NCBI GenBank assembly: GCA_001305055.1
Contig: BBZX01000003.1
Span: forward strand, 248,001 to 312,000
Length of the DNA stretch: 64,000 nt
Direction: 5' to 3'
Origin: Clostridia bacterium UC5.1-1C12
GTDB taxonomy: Bacteria; Bacillota_I; Bacilli_A; Erysipelotrichales; Erysipelotrichaceae
This document shows positions 1 to 8,521 of the stretch, in pieces. Each line of letters begins with the position of its first letter. Positions within the stretch are counted from its first letter, which is position 1. Below the pieces are notes generated by a model, which was not told the DNA's origin, ran no database searches, and worked only from the letters and a program-made list of their open reading frames with translations. A program made the position numbers and the translations under genes.

Positions 1-653
1 TGGATTTTGAAAAGGTTTTTGATGAGCTTCATGAACGGTATCCAGAGAAGCACATCCTGCATCTGGCTTATTCAGCAGTCACGACATGTTCATTTCAGAA
101 TGCGCTGATTGCCGGTGAAAATCGCCCATATGTCACAAGTGTTGATACAGAAAATGTTTCTGTAGGACAGGCAATGATCGTTATGCGTACCGCTGAATAT
201 CTGAACGATCATCCAGAGGCTTCATTAACGGAAGTGCTGGCGGAAGTAGAACGTTTAAAAAAGAAAATTCATATGTGCTTCTTCCCGGATACCTTAGTTT
301 ATCTTAAGGCCGGCGGCAGAGTCAGCAACGCGGCCTACCTCGGCGCTAAGGTGCTTAACTTAAAACCGATGATTGAGATTCTTGAAGGAAAGCTGATCAG
401 CACACAGAAGAAGCGCGGATCGATGCTGTTCATAGCACCTAGAATTGTGGGAAAATATGCCGAGCAATATAATCTCAGCAAAGAGGAAATCATTCTGCTG
501 TGGTCGGAAGGAATTGATCCGGCAGTAAAGGAAAAGGCTGAAAAGGCAGCGGTTGATTATGGCTTTAAATCAATCAAGTGGATGGAAACCGGCGGTGTTG
601 TTTCAACTCATGGCGGTCCCGGCTGCTTTGGAATTGTCGCATTTTCAGAATAG
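1..653 (+). CDS. DegV family fatty-acid-binding protein, 5' truncated by window edge
   Basis: The frame is open from the first bases of the window to the TAG at 651-653, so the N-terminus lies outside. The visible part contains the DegV-type segment VDTENVSVGQA, the helix with KKKIHMCFFPDTLVYL, the GGR loop and the lipid-pocket-type segment AKVLNLKPMIEI, and it ends in the usual THGGPGCFGI motif. DegV proteins bind a single fatty acid. In Gram-positive bacteria some (FakB) present it to the kinase FakA for phospholipid synthesis. No FakA gene is nearby, so the exact role is not settled. The family is about 280 residues; about 217 are visible here. Confidence 0.9.
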   Translation, partial: DFEKVFDELHERYPEKHILHLAYSAVTTCSFQNALIAGENRPYVTSVDTENVSVGQAMIVMRTAEYLNDHPEASLTEVLAEVERLKKKIHMCFFPDTLVYLKAGGRVSNAAYLGAKVLNLKPMIEILEGKLISTQKKRGSMLFIAPRIVGKYAEQYNLSKEEIILLWSEGIDPAVKEKAEKAAVDYGFKSIKWMETGGVVSTHGGPGCFGIVAFSE

Positions 654-802
654 TCAGTGAAGATTTGTCAGCGATGGCAATCTTTTTGCTAGGGATGGAT
701 TTGTTTGTACTTTTAATTCCGATTTATGATTTAGAATTGTTCATGTCAGACATATATGTTAGAATTATGAACATATAAAGGAATAGTAAAGGGGATCGTA
801 TA

Positions 803-1861
803 ATGGATATGCTTAAGGAGTTAAAAAAAGTCAGCCTGAAAAAAGTGCTGCCTATGCTTTTGATTTGTTTTGTAGTGGGACTGGTGCTGTTGGGGATCGG
901 TGCCTCCAGTGCAATTACTGTCTTATCAGGCGGCACGGATATTAACCGTGTGCCGCTGAATGAATTAGAGGGAAAATATGTAAGTGCTGAGATAACCTTT
1001 ATCATGGATTCATACGCTTATACTGAACGAAGAAGCAGCGGTAAAAGTAAAGTAACTGCCAAGGAGTATATCATTCCGGTCGGTCAGGCTGAATACATGG
1101 GGATCGAAGTACCGGCTAAGTTTGTAGATCAAGCTGATGCCTTGCTGAGAGCTACCAATGATTATATTATCAACGAAAATGAATTTACAGGTGAACCATT
1201 CACTATTCATGGTACGGTTAAAGCAATGAGCAGCCAGTCTAAAAAGTATTATCATGAGGTTGTCGGTTATGATGAAATGACATTGGAAACCCAGAAGCTG
1301 ATGCTTCCCTTGGTACTTGAAGAAGGTCAAGTCGGTGATAAGAGTCAGACTGAGGTATGGATGTATACCGGCGGCGGTTTGTTTTTAACGGCGCTTGGAT
1401 TCTATTTTTTAATTCGTGTAATCAGCGGCAGTTATCAGAAATCAATTATTCAATATTGTGCAGCACAGTTAGACGCAGATTCAGCACTTGCTAAGGTTGA
1501 GGACTTTTATCAAATGGCTGATCAGGTGAGCGGCATTCGCATGGACCGTAATTTTATGATGTTCCAGGTAGGCGCAAAGACTTGGCTGCTGCCTGCTTCT
1601 TCAGTTGTATGGGCATATCAGCAGACAACGCAGCATCGTACCAATGGCATTCCGACCGGTAAAAGCTATTCACTGATGATCTGTCAGGAGAATGGCAAGC
1701 AGATTGCACTGGGTATGAAGGAAATACAGGCTCAGGAAGTATTGGCAGCCTTTATCAATCATTATCCGCGTATGTTTATTGGTTACAGCCAGGAACGAGC
1801 GAACATGTATAAAAAAGATCGTGAGGCTTTCTGTAAAGCGGCTCATGAACTAGACGCATAA
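803..1861 (+). CDS. Two-TM membrane protein of unknown function
   Basis: This 352-residue protein is not recognised with confidence. It has a basic N-terminus, a first membrane segment at about residues 14-38, a domain of about 150 residues that would lie outside, a second membrane segment at about 189-207 (TGGGLFLTALGFYFLIRVI), and a cytoplasmic domain of about 140 residues rich in aromatic residues. Proteins with this layout occur as single genes in gut Bacillota. The start follows the purine-rich stretch AAAGGGGATCG at a usable distance. It sits alone, with a rho-independent terminator candidate just downstream. No enzymatic motif is visible. Confidence 0.75.
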   Translation: MDMLKELKKVSLKKVLPMLLICFVVGLVLLGIGASSAITVLSGGTDINRVPLNELEGKYVSAEITFIMDSYAYTERRSSGKSKVTAKEYIIPVGQAEYMGIEVPAKFVDQADALLRATNDYIINENEFTGEPFTIHGTVKAMSSQSKKYYHEVVGYDEMTLETQKLMLPLVLEEGQVGDKSQTEVWMYTGGGLFLTALGFYFLIRVISGSYQKSIIQYCAAQLDADSALAKVEDFYQMADQVSGIRMDRNFMMFQVGAKTWLLPASSVVWAYQQTTQHRTNGIPTGKSYSLMICQENGKQIALGMKEIQAQEVLAAFINHYPRMFIGYSQERANMYKKDREAFCKAAHELDA

Positions 1862-1895
1862 TATAAAAGTTAATCAGCCTGACAGCTAATAAAAA

Positions 1896-1946
1896 TAAGG
1901 AGTATTACTCTCATTTTAATAAATGCGATTAACACTCCTTTTATTA
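1896..1946. terminator. Bidirectional terminator candidate
   Basis: The arm AAGGAGTATTA pairs with TAACACTCCTT with one mismatch, and the stem is followed by TTTATT. It lies between the convergent genes ending at 1861 and 1980, so it could serve both. The loop of about 22 nt is long, which lowers confidence. Confidence 0.5.
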
Positions 1947-1979
1947 TTGTTTTCTATGAAATATAAGATTCATCTTTAT

Positions 1980-2702
1980 TTAATCTTCTAACAGAAATCG
2001 CAGATAACGTTTTGGATCTTGCAGGAAGCTCTTGGTTACCTGATAATTATCGGTATCCTTATAGGCTGTCAGCGTCAGCCCTTCATCACTGCAGACATAA
2101 ATATCTGCCTCTGGATAAGCCATCAGTATCGGGGAATGAGTAGCAATGATAAACTGTGAACCTTCTTTGATCAGATCATGCATTAAAGTCAGCATCGATA
2201 ATTGACGGTTTGGCGAGAGTGCAGCCTCCGGTTCATCAAGGATGTAAAGACCATGCCCATAGAAACGATTGCACATAAGGGCAAAGAAACTTTCACCGTG
2301 TGACTGTGCGTGCAGACTTTTGCCGCCATAGCTTCTTAACAAGCCTGATCGTTCACGTTCATTTTCATCAATGCTGGTTGCAACATTATAGAAACTTTCT
2401 GCCCGCAGAAAGAAACCGTCTTTAGCCTGTTCAAACCCTTTTACCATCCTCAGGTTTTTAGCTAATGGGGAATGTGTATCACAGGTTGAAAACATTAGGT
2501 TGCGGCTGCCGCCCTCCGGATTAAAACCATAAGCAATGGCAATCGCCTCCAGCAAAGTCGATTTGCCGGTACCGTTTTCTCCGCAAAGGAAAGTAACCGG
2601 TTTAGTAAAAGACAGGCTGTTAAAGGCTTGAATCATCGGTATATCATAGACGTATGAATTATTGACCGTCTTATCTTTAATTGACACTTCACGCAGAAAC
2701 AT
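1980..2702 (-). CDS. Stand-alone AAA/ABC-type ATPase (AAA_21-like)
   Basis: This 240-residue P-loop ATPase has Walker A GENGTGKST (about residues 40-48), a signature-like segment QSHGES, Walker B YILDEPEAAL and the H-loop ATHSP, in the order seen in SMC/RecF-type and AAA_21 ATPases. It has no membrane part and no partner nuclease or toxin next to it. Such small single-domain ATPases are widespread in Bacillota with unknown cellular roles. Its start codon faces the map gene across about 70 bp that holds TATAAT-like elements on both strands, suggesting divergent promoters. I see no OLD-type TOPRIM domain, so an OLD nuclease is unlikely. Confidence 0.8.
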   Translation of the reverse strand: MFLREVSIKDKTVNNSYVYDIPMIQAFNSLSFTKPVTFLCGENGTGKSTLLEAIAIAYGFNPEGGSRNLMFSTCDTHSPLAKNLRMVKGFEQAKDGFFLRAESFYNVATSIDENERERSGLLRSYGGKSLHAQSHGESFFALMCNRFYGHGLYILDEPEAALSPNRQLSMLTLMHDLIKEGSQFIIATHSPILMAYPEADIYVCSDEGLTLTAYKDTDNYQVTKSFLQDPKRYLRFLLED

Positions 2703-2774
2703 AGTATCACCTCAAGAACATTATACACGCTTTTTTTAAGATTTGATGTATAATAGATAAGGTGAGGTGAATCT

Positions 2775-3642
2775 ATGCGATATACAAGAAATGGTGAATG
2801 CTGGTGCGGAAGCGGCAAAAAATATAAACATTGTCATTTTGAATTTGATCAGAAGATTGTCGATCTGCGTTTAATGGCTGTCTGTGCCCATCCCATGAGT
2901 TAATAAAGAATGAAAAAGAAATTCGGGCAATCAAGGAAAGTGCTAAGATCAATACGGGTGTCTTAGATGCGGTGGCTGAAAAATCGGCCCGGGAATGAGT
3001 ACCGCAGAGATTGATAAAATCGTCTATGATTATACGACAGCTCATCACGCGATTCCGGCGCCTTTGAATTATGAAGGATTTCCAAAGAGTGTCTGCACAT
3101 CGGTCAATGATGAAGTATGCCATGGGATTCCCGATGAAAAGCGGATTCTTAAAGAAGGCGATATCGTTAATGTAGATGTATCGACCATCTATAAGGGTTA
3201 TTTTTCCGATGCTTCAAGGATGTTTATGATTGGGAAGGTATCTGCCGAAGCTGAGAAACTTGTCCGGGTGACTCAGGAAGCAGTCGAAGCTGGGTTAGCA
3301 GCTATTAAACCATGGGGGCATCTTGGTGATATGTCGGCGGCAGTCCAGCAGGTAGCTGAACAGAATGGGTACAGCGTGGTAAGAATGCTAGGCGGACATG
3401 GTGTCGGCAAGGCATTCCATGAAGATCCCTTTGTGCCGCATGTAGGAACGCCGGGTACGGGCATGATTTTAGCACCGGGCATGATATTTACGATTGAACC
3501 AATGATTAATGAGGGAACTCATGAAGTCTATGTGGATAAGGAGAATGGCTGGACAATCTATACTCAGGATCATAAACTGTCAGCACAATGGGAAAACATG
3601 GTGCTGATTACTGAAAAAGGCTATGAGATTCTGACTAAGTAA
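2775..3642 (+). CDS. map: Methionine aminopeptidase with N-terminal SEC-C zinc motif (two frameshifts)
   Basis: This enzyme removes the initiator methionine from new proteins. The N-terminus reads MRYTRNGECWCGSGKKYKHC, a SEC-C type zinc knuckle, followed by the type I peptidase with ligands in VDVSTIYKGYFSDASRM, the GGHGVG His, EPM and ENM. Two deletions break it: one A near 2874 (TTTAATGGC where TTTAAATGGC would restore LNGC) and one A near 2981 (GAAAAATC where a sixth A restores EKIGPGM). The span of 868 bases is 3n-2, as expected for two deletions in a 289-residue protein. The start follows GGTGAGGTG. These are probably sequencing errors, because the rest is fully conserved. Confidence 0.9.
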
Positions 3643-3656
3643 AGCGGGGTAAAAAC

Positions 3657-4178
3657 ATGAAAGCACTGTTTGTTATTGATATGATTAATGGCTTTGTGAA
3701 AGAGGGCGCGATGCATGATATAAATATTATGAGCATCGTACCATGCATTGAAAATCTTGTGCGTGAATTTGACGGCGACTGTTATTTCATCCGCGATGCG
3801 CATGATCGTGATGCTATTGAGTTTAGAAGCTTTCCTTCTCATTGTGTTAAAGGAACCAGTGAATCAGAGGTCATTGATGAATTGCGCCCTTATGTGAAAA
3901 AGGAAATTCTAAAGAATTCAACAAATGCTTTTCATGCGATTGACCCGCGTCTGTATGATGCATATGATGAATTTGTGCTGTGCGGCTGCTGTACGGATAT
4001 CTGTGTGCTGCAGTTTGCGCTGTCATTGAAAACCTATCTGAATCAGATTGACAGCAATCATAAGGTAAAGGTTGTCAAAGCGGGAGTTGCCACTTATGAT
4101 GCTCCGCATCATAAGGCTGAGGGGTATCACTGCATGGCACTGAAGCTGATGGAACAGTCAGGCATTGAATTGATTTAA
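3657..4178 (+). CDS. Isochorismatase-family cysteine hydrolase (nicotinamidase-like)
   Basis: This 173-residue alpha/beta hydrolase has the family triad: Asp8 in VIDMINGF, Lys86 in ILKNSTNAF and Cys116 in GCCTDICVLQF. Metal-ligand type residues appear in FIRDAHDRD. The length and layout match nicotinamidase/pyrazinamidase-type members, which turn nicotinamide into nicotinate for NAD salvage, but substrate cannot be fixed within this family. It starts 14 bp after map and probably shares its transcript. The start is preceded by AAGCGGGG. Confidence 0.85.
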   Translation: MKALFVIDMINGFVKEGAMHDINIMSIVPCIENLVREFDGDCYFIRDAHDRDAIEFRSFPSHCVKGTSESEVIDELRPYVKKEILKNSTNAFHAIDPRLYDAYDEFVLCGCCTDICVLQFALSLKTYLNQIDSNHKVKVVKAGVATYDAPHHKAEGYHCMALKLMEQSGIELI

Positions 4179-4260
4179 AATAATGAGGCTCTTCTGATTA
4201 GGAAGAGTTTTGTTTTATGATGCTATAAGCGAGAGTCTTCATTTGGGAAAGCAGGCAGCT

Positions 4261-4396
4261 ATGGGTAAAAAAATTAAGCTTTGATTCGGTTTATGGTATC
4301 TTATCACTTTTTATATTGATGCTGGCTATCAGTGTAATAACGGTTATTTATGAAAAAGCTGCAGAACAATATAATGAGAACTGCCTGATTGTCTAG
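4261..4396 (+). CDS. Small single-TM peptide, one-base insertion
   Basis: An ATG at 4261 opens MGKK and then meets an early stop. If the seven-A run after the second codon were six, the frame would read MGKKLSFDSVYGILSLFILM and continue to the TAG at 4394-4396 as a 44-residue peptide with one hydrophobic segment. The stop overlaps the Shine-Dalgarno sequence of the DUF2975 gene, so translation may be coupled. The ribosome site upstream is weak. No function is known; it may be an additional small membrane partner of the DUF2975/YozG pair. Confidence 0.45.
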
Positions 4397-4408
4397 GAGG
4401 TAAAATGA

Positions 4409-5020
4409 ATGATAGTTAATAATGAAACAATTTCAAAACATCCATGGCTTTTACTTGGTCTGCTGGTGACTGCATTATTATTACTGCTGATTTATATGAA
4501 AAAGGAAAAACAAATGAATTTTCATAAAAAGTTAGCTCTGCTTAGAGTGTTGATCGTACTGGCAATGGGTTCTATTGCCTTACTGCTGATTTGTATTGTC
4601 TTTATCCTTCTATCAATTGCGGGAACACTAACTTCTATAAGCTTGGCAGGCGGCGTTTTGTTTATCCTAGCTATGTTTGCTGTTCTTATGCTTTATCTGC
4701 CGACTGTCTTCCGTTTCATTAAGGCCTATCATTGTCTGATGGTGAATTTAAGCAAGGAAGAACTATTTGTGAAGGATAATGCAGATGCTGTTCAGCAAAT
4801 GGCTAAATGTACCTTTCGGCTGTTACTTACCAATCTGTTTTTTATGCTGATTAAATGTTTGATGGCATTAGGTATTGGCAGCAGTGCTGTGATTGCAGTT
4901 TATGATTACGGCTTTGAATCATGGACAGGCCAGTTTTTGGCTGCGCTTCTTTTGAATCTGACTGCGGTGATTTTTGTGAAAAGCATTGAGCTTTATAATG
5001 AGAATGGGCTGACGATCTGA
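4409..5020 (+). CDS. DUF2975 family membrane protein
   Basis: This 203-residue protein has four hydrophobic segments (about 12-29, 43-72, 77-103 and 133-190) and the DUF2975 layout. This family is almost always followed by a short YozG-like helix-turn-helix gene, as here. The start at 4409 is chosen because the alternative ATG at 4405 stops after four codons; AGGAGG lies at 4395-4400. The function of DUF2975 is unknown. The pairing suggests a membrane partner that controls, or is controlled by, the small regulator. Confidence 0.8.
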   Translation: MIVNNETISKHPWLLLGLLVTALLLLLIYMKKEKQMNFHKKLALLRVLIVLAMGSIALLLICIVFILLSIAGTLTSISLAGGVLFILAMFAVLMLYLPTVFRFIKAYHCLMVNLSKEELFVKDNADAVQQMAKCTFRLLLTNLFFMLIKCLMALGIGSSAVIAVYDYGFESWTGQFLAALLLNLTAVIFVKSIELYNENGLTI

Positions 5021-5021
5021 T

Positions 5022-5228
5022 ATGAGTATTCAAATACATCTAAAGGAAATTCTGCTGGAAAGAAGCATGACCGCAAAGGAACTGGCAGAAATCATTGATA
5101 TTACAGAAGCTAATTTAAGCATTTTATGCAGCGGCAAGGCTAAGGCAGTGCGATTTTCCACATTGGAAAAGATCTGCAAGGTATTGTCATGTGATGTAGG
5201 GGATATCTTGAATTATAAGGAAGATTGA
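5022..5228 (+). CDS. YozG-like Cro/C1-type helix-turn-helix regulator
   Basis: This 68-residue protein is essentially one HTH domain: LLERSMTAKELAEIIDITEANLSILCSGKA forms the two helices, and the tail DVGDILNYKED is typical of YozG. It begins one base after the DUF2975 stop codon, so the two are translationally coupled. It probably represses its own operon. It lacks any sensor domain, which fits a model where the membrane neighbour provides the signal (inference). Confidence 0.85.
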   Translation: MSIQIHLKEILLERSMTAKELAEIIDITEANLSILCSGKAKAVRFSTLEKICKVLSCDVGDILNYKED

Positions 5229-5312
5229 ATTTTTGTTTACCAACCCTTTCTTATACATAAAAATGGCTATACTTCTAATACTAAGCGTAAAATACGAGTT
5301 TTTTCATCAAAT

Positions 5313-5347
5313 CAACCAGCCGTTGGGAGAAATTCAACGAAGCGTTG
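5313..5347. promoter_or_regulatory. Tandem palindromes CAAC-N5-GTTG, 22 bp apart
   Basis: Two copies of a 13-bp palindrome with identical arms, CAACCAGCCGTTG (5313-5325) and CAACGAAGCGTTG (5335-5347), lie two helical turns apart upstream of the XRE gene at 5450. Another half site CAAC follows near 5355. This is the geometry expected of a dimeric repressor binding cooperatively on one face of the DNA. Which protein binds is an inference; the adjacent XRE regulator is the first candidate. Confidence 0.45.
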
Positions 5348-5449
5348 TTTTATTCAACCATGCGTCTGTTCATTCCCGGCGCCCCGGCATTTATAATAAA
5401 CGTGTAAGAAAGGATGGGGTGAAGACCATTTCAGCCCCAAGGTATTGTA

Positions 5450-5947
5450 ATGAAAACATTAGGAACTAAAATAAGTGAATATCGTAAAATGAAAGGAATG
5501 ACACAGGATGAATTAGCTGATAAACTGAATGTTTCAGGACAGGCGGTGTCTAAGTGGGAGAATGATTTATCCATCCCGGATCTGCCGCTGTTAATTGAAA
5601 TGGCGAAATTTTTCCATGTTACCCTAGATGAACTGATTCTGCCTGAGGAACGGATTCAGCCGGTGCTGCTGCCAGCCGGTGAGCGCAAGGACATTAATCA
5701 GATGTTTCTCAGGATGACCGTTGACAGCGCTCAGGGAGATCGGGTCAGAATGAATCTGCCGATGTCCTTAGTAAAGGCGGCGGCTGAGATTGGCTTGGAT
5801 ATTTCCAAGGTTTCCGGCAATGGCTCTCATGGTTTTGAAAACATTGATCTTTCCGCTATCATTCAATTAGTAGAAAACGGCATGATCGGCCGCTTAATGG
5901 AAGTTGACAGTGCAGAAGGCGATCATGTGGAAATCTATGTGGAATAA
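5450..5947 (+). CDS. XRE-family regulator with C-terminal SHOCT-like/EGDHVEI domain
   Basis: The N-terminal 60 residues form a classical XRE helix-turn-helix (ISEYRKMKGMTQDELADKL, then VSGQAVSKWEND). The C-terminal part is unusual: it has a segment with MTVDSAQGDRVRMNLPMSL and then ends LMEVDSAEGDHVEIYVE, so the motif V-D-S-A-x-G-D-x-V appears twice. This second region resembles the beta-type tail found with YvlB/SHOCT-like proteins. The start follows the weak site CCCCAAGG. The next gene starts three bases after the stop and shares the same tail motif. Confidence 0.8.
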   Translation: MKTLGTKISEYRKMKGMTQDELADKLNVSGQAVSKWENDLSIPDLPLLIEMAKFFHVTLDELILPEERIQPVLLPAGERKDINQMFLRMTVDSAQGDRVRMNLPMSLVKAAAEIGLDISKVSGNGSHGFENIDLSAIIQLVENGMIGRLMEVDSAEGDHVEIYVE

Positions 5948-5949
5948 TT

Positions 5950-6201
5950 ATGTTGATTAAAGTACGCACGGAGAAGCTGGCGTTAACCATTCCGGTTCCT
6001 AACTGGATGCTGCTGAATCCCTTTTGCACATCTTATGTGCTGCGCAGGGTTAATCATGAACAAGTCGCTGTACCGGTTATTAGTTCGCATCAAATGCGGG
6101 CTTTTGGCCGTTTGATTCACGATATTAAAAGAACGCACGGATCTTTGACACTGCTTGAGGTAGAAGCGGCAGATGGGACATATGTCGAAATTAGATTATA
6201 G
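5950..6201 (+). CDS. Small protein sharing the tail domain of the upstream regulator
   Basis: This 83-residue protein has no recognised name. Its end, LLEVEAADGTYVEIRL, is a clear paralogue of the last 17 residues of the preceding XRE protein (LMEVDSAEGDHVEIYVE). Its start, MLIKVRTEKLALTIPVPNWML, resembles the other half of the SHOCT-like proteins found beside DUF4097/YvlB genes. It follows the regulator by two bases and must be co-expressed. A partner or modulator of the regulator is a reasonable inference. Confidence 0.6.
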   Translation: MLIKVRTEKLALTIPVPNWMLLNPFCTSYVLRRVNHEQVAVPVISSHQMRAFGRLIHDIKRTHGSLTLLEVEAADGTYVEIRL

Positions 6202-6306
6202 GATCCCTACTTTTGAAAATGAATAACGCTTGTATAGAAAATAATAAATATTTTTTCAGAAAACTATTTACAAATATTTCATAATGAAGTAAACTTGTTT
6301 CATAAA

Positions 6307-6518
6307 TAAAAAACAAGAGGTAGCGATGTAGAAGAGTACATTTGTGAGGAGGCATCCTGTGATCAAATGGAAAGGCAGCCATCGCCGAACATGAGGATAA
6401 GGCATTATGCTTGTGTGAGACTATGGGAAATACTCATAGGATTCCTACATTTATTGTAGAGGCGCTTTGTTTTACGATAGTATCTATTGTGAAGCGTCTT
6501 TTACCAAAGACGTTTTTT
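6307..6518 (+). promoter_or_regulatory. Lysine riboswitch (L-box) with terminator
   Basis: The core shows the L-box landmarks in order: AGAGGTAGCGA (6316 on), AAGAGTA, GGAAAGG followed by CATCGCCGAA, and GGGAAATACTCATAGG. P1 can form between AAAACAAG near 6309-6316 and CTTTGTTTT at 6465-6473. The expression platform is visible: CGTCTTT-TACC-AAAGACG (6495-6512) followed by six T is the terminator. AGGCGCTT (6460-6467) can instead pair with AAGCGTCT (6492-6499) as antiterminator, which also opens P1. Lysine binding is therefore expected to stop transcription of the ABC importer downstream. Confidence 0.9.
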
Positions 6519-6541
6519 ATTTTATACAGGAGGATAAGAAT

Positions 6542-7387
6542 ATGAAATATTTTAGACGTTTTATTGTTTTTGGTTTGTTGTCCATGATGCTGTGTACGCT
6601 TGCCGCCTGCAGCAGTAAGGATGCACCGGTTAATGACACCGATAATCAGAATGTATTACGGGTGGGGATGGAATGTGCCTATGCTCCGAATAACTGGCAG
6701 GAGGATCAGGCCAGTGATACAAATCTGCCGATTGAAAATGTGTCAGGCTTTTATGCAGAGGGTTATGATGTGCAGATGGCAAAACAAATCGGTGATGCAT
6801 TGGATGCGGAAATCGTAATTGTTAAGCTGAGCTGGGACGGTTTGATTGATTCATTAAAAAGCGGTCAGATCGACATGGTTATAGCAGGTATGGCAGATAC
6901 AAAGGATCGCCGTCAATCAGTGAATTTCTCTGATTTCTATTCAGTTCGCAAAACAGAATATGTAATTGTAGTTGATGAAAATTCATCCTATGCTAATGCT
7001 GATTCACTGAGTGATTTTGCTGGTGCCAGTCTTTTAGGTCAGAAAAATACTAAGTATGATGAAGTGATCGATCAAATTGAGGGTGTCGATCATCTGCCGC
7101 CGGTAACGGATGTGGCGAATATGATTGCCCGTCTGAATCAGGGGGCAGCTGACGGTATTGTTTTAGATACTGAATCGGCGGTTGCTTATACGAATGTTTA
7201 TCCAAATTTAGTTACGATTTCTTTCCCTGATGGACAGGGTTTTGAGTTAGGCTTCAAAGGCGCCTGCATCGGATTACGCAAAGAAGATACGGCTTTGCTG
7301 GATCAGGTAAATGCCGCACTGGCTGAAATACCAACGGAAACACGTCAGGAAATGCTGACGCAGGCACAAGCCAAAATGCCGCAGTAG
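6542..7387 (+). CDS. Amino-acid (probably lysine) ABC transporter substrate-binding lipoprotein
   Basis: This is a family 3 extracellular solute-binding protein of 281 residues. It has a lipoprotein signal with lipobox LAAC and the typical first strand LRVGMECAYAPNNW, then GYDVQMAKQIGDAL and the domain around DSLKSGQIDMVIAGM. The start at 6542 is chosen over an upstream in-frame codon at 6467 because AGGAGG lies just before it and the upstream codon falls inside the riboswitch. Position behind an L-box makes lysine the likely ligand; the family also binds arginine, histidine and glutamine. It delivers the ligand to the permease and ATPase that follow. Confidence 0.9.
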   Translation: MKYFRRFIVFGLLSMMLCTLAACSSKDAPVNDTDNQNVLRVGMECAYAPNNWQEDQASDTNLPIENVSGFYAEGYDVQMAKQIGDALDAEIVIVKLSWDGLIDSLKSGQIDMVIAGMADTKDRRQSVNFSDFYSVRKTEYVIVVDENSSYANADSLSDFAGASLLGQKNTKYDEVIDQIEGVDHLPPVTDVANMIARLNQGAADGIVLDTESAVAYTNVYPNLVTISFPDGQGFELGFKGACIGLRKEDTALLDQVNAALAEIPTETRQEMLTQAQAKMPQ

Positions 7388-7397
7388 GGTCTCGCTT

Positions 7398-8512
7398 ATG
7401 CAACTGAAAATAAATGACGCTGCGGCGCTGCGTGCTTATCCGCAGTACGCCTGGTTTCTCGGCTGGCTGTTTGCCTTGCTGGATGCATGGCTGCTGCTGA
7501 TAAGTAAGGGAGATTTTACACTATCAATTTATAAACGGATACCGATGATCTTGTGGTTTTTGCTTTTGGCAGCCGCATTTGCTTATATTCCTTTTTCAGC
7601 CTATGCGCATAAGAAAAAAGCTTTACAGAAATGGCTGCATCGATATTTTATCTTTACCCTTGTTTTCTTTGTGATCGTGCTGCTTGACTGCGGTATTGTT
7701 CGATTCATTCAACTTTTTATTCAGTCAATCCATGCCGAAAGTAATCCGGAGGGTTTTGTATCATCGATGATTTATATGGCCTATCAATCACGGGCTACTT
7801 ATCTTAGAGGCATCAGTGGTACGCTGCAAGTATCGTTGATTGGAACTTTATGCGGCTTTCTATTAGCAATCCTGCTTTCCTTTCTGCGGATACAGGTTCC
7901 TGATCGCCGCGATGCGGACAGCATACAGATTTTAAACTGATAGGTCAAAGCTTTGCGAAAACCTATACAACGATTATCCGCGGTACGCCGATGATGGTTC
8001 AAGTCTTGATTATCAATGCTGTCGGTTTTGCTTTAGCCCGTATGGCAATGCCCAGCGCACCCATCTCAGAGGTCAATAAAATTTGGTCTTTCTTCTTGGC
8101 TTCAGCAATTACCGTGTCATTAAATTCAGCTGCTTATCTGGCTGAGGTGCTGCGCGGCGGTGTGGAATCTTTGGATAAGGGGCAGAAAGAAGCGGCCCGC
8201 TCCTTGGGCATGACTCAGTGGCAGGCGATGATGAAGGTTCTGTTCCCACAGGCGGTTAAAAACAGTATACCGGCGATCGGCAATGAATTTATCATTAATA
8301 TTAAAGATACTTCGGTACTTACCACAATTGGCTTTTTTGAACTGATGTTTGCGAACAGTACAATTTCAGGTACTTATTATAAAGGGTTGGAAGTTTATTT
8401 GGTAACGGCACTGATTTATTTGCTGTTAACCTATGGCATTACCCGACTGCTTAATTATGCGGCCCGCCGTTTAGATATGCCGGCATCACGCGGTATTCCA
8501 AGCAGTAATTAG
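7398..8512 (+). CDS. Amino-acid ABC transporter permease (one frameshift)
   Basis: This is a His/Glu/Gln/Lys-type inner membrane permease. The first part has a long N-terminal membrane region and reaches GTLQVSLIGTLCGFLLAILL. A one-base deletion between about 7915 and 7930 moves the frame. The second part continues with FKLIGQSFAKTYTTIIRGTP and the EAA loop (AARSLGMTQWQAMMKVLFPQA), the contact site for the ATPase. The span of 1115 bases is 3n-1, matching one deletion in a 371-residue protein. The N-terminal extension of about 130 residues before the first family motif is longer than in minimal permeases. Confidence 0.85.
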
Positions 8513-8521
8513 GAGGCATTT

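Noticed and set aside
1980..2702. Stand-alone ATPase as part of an anti-phage system
   Set aside because: No nuclease, TOPRIM domain or toxin-like partner lies beside it; the neighbours are housekeeping genes.
5233..5469. 78-codon ORF before the XRE gene
   Set aside because: It runs through the palindromes and promoter region and overlaps the XRE start in another frame.
6467..6541. Upstream start codon for the lysine-binding protein
   Set aside because: It lies inside the riboswitch terminator region and lacks a ribosome site; the ATG at 6542 has AGGAGG.
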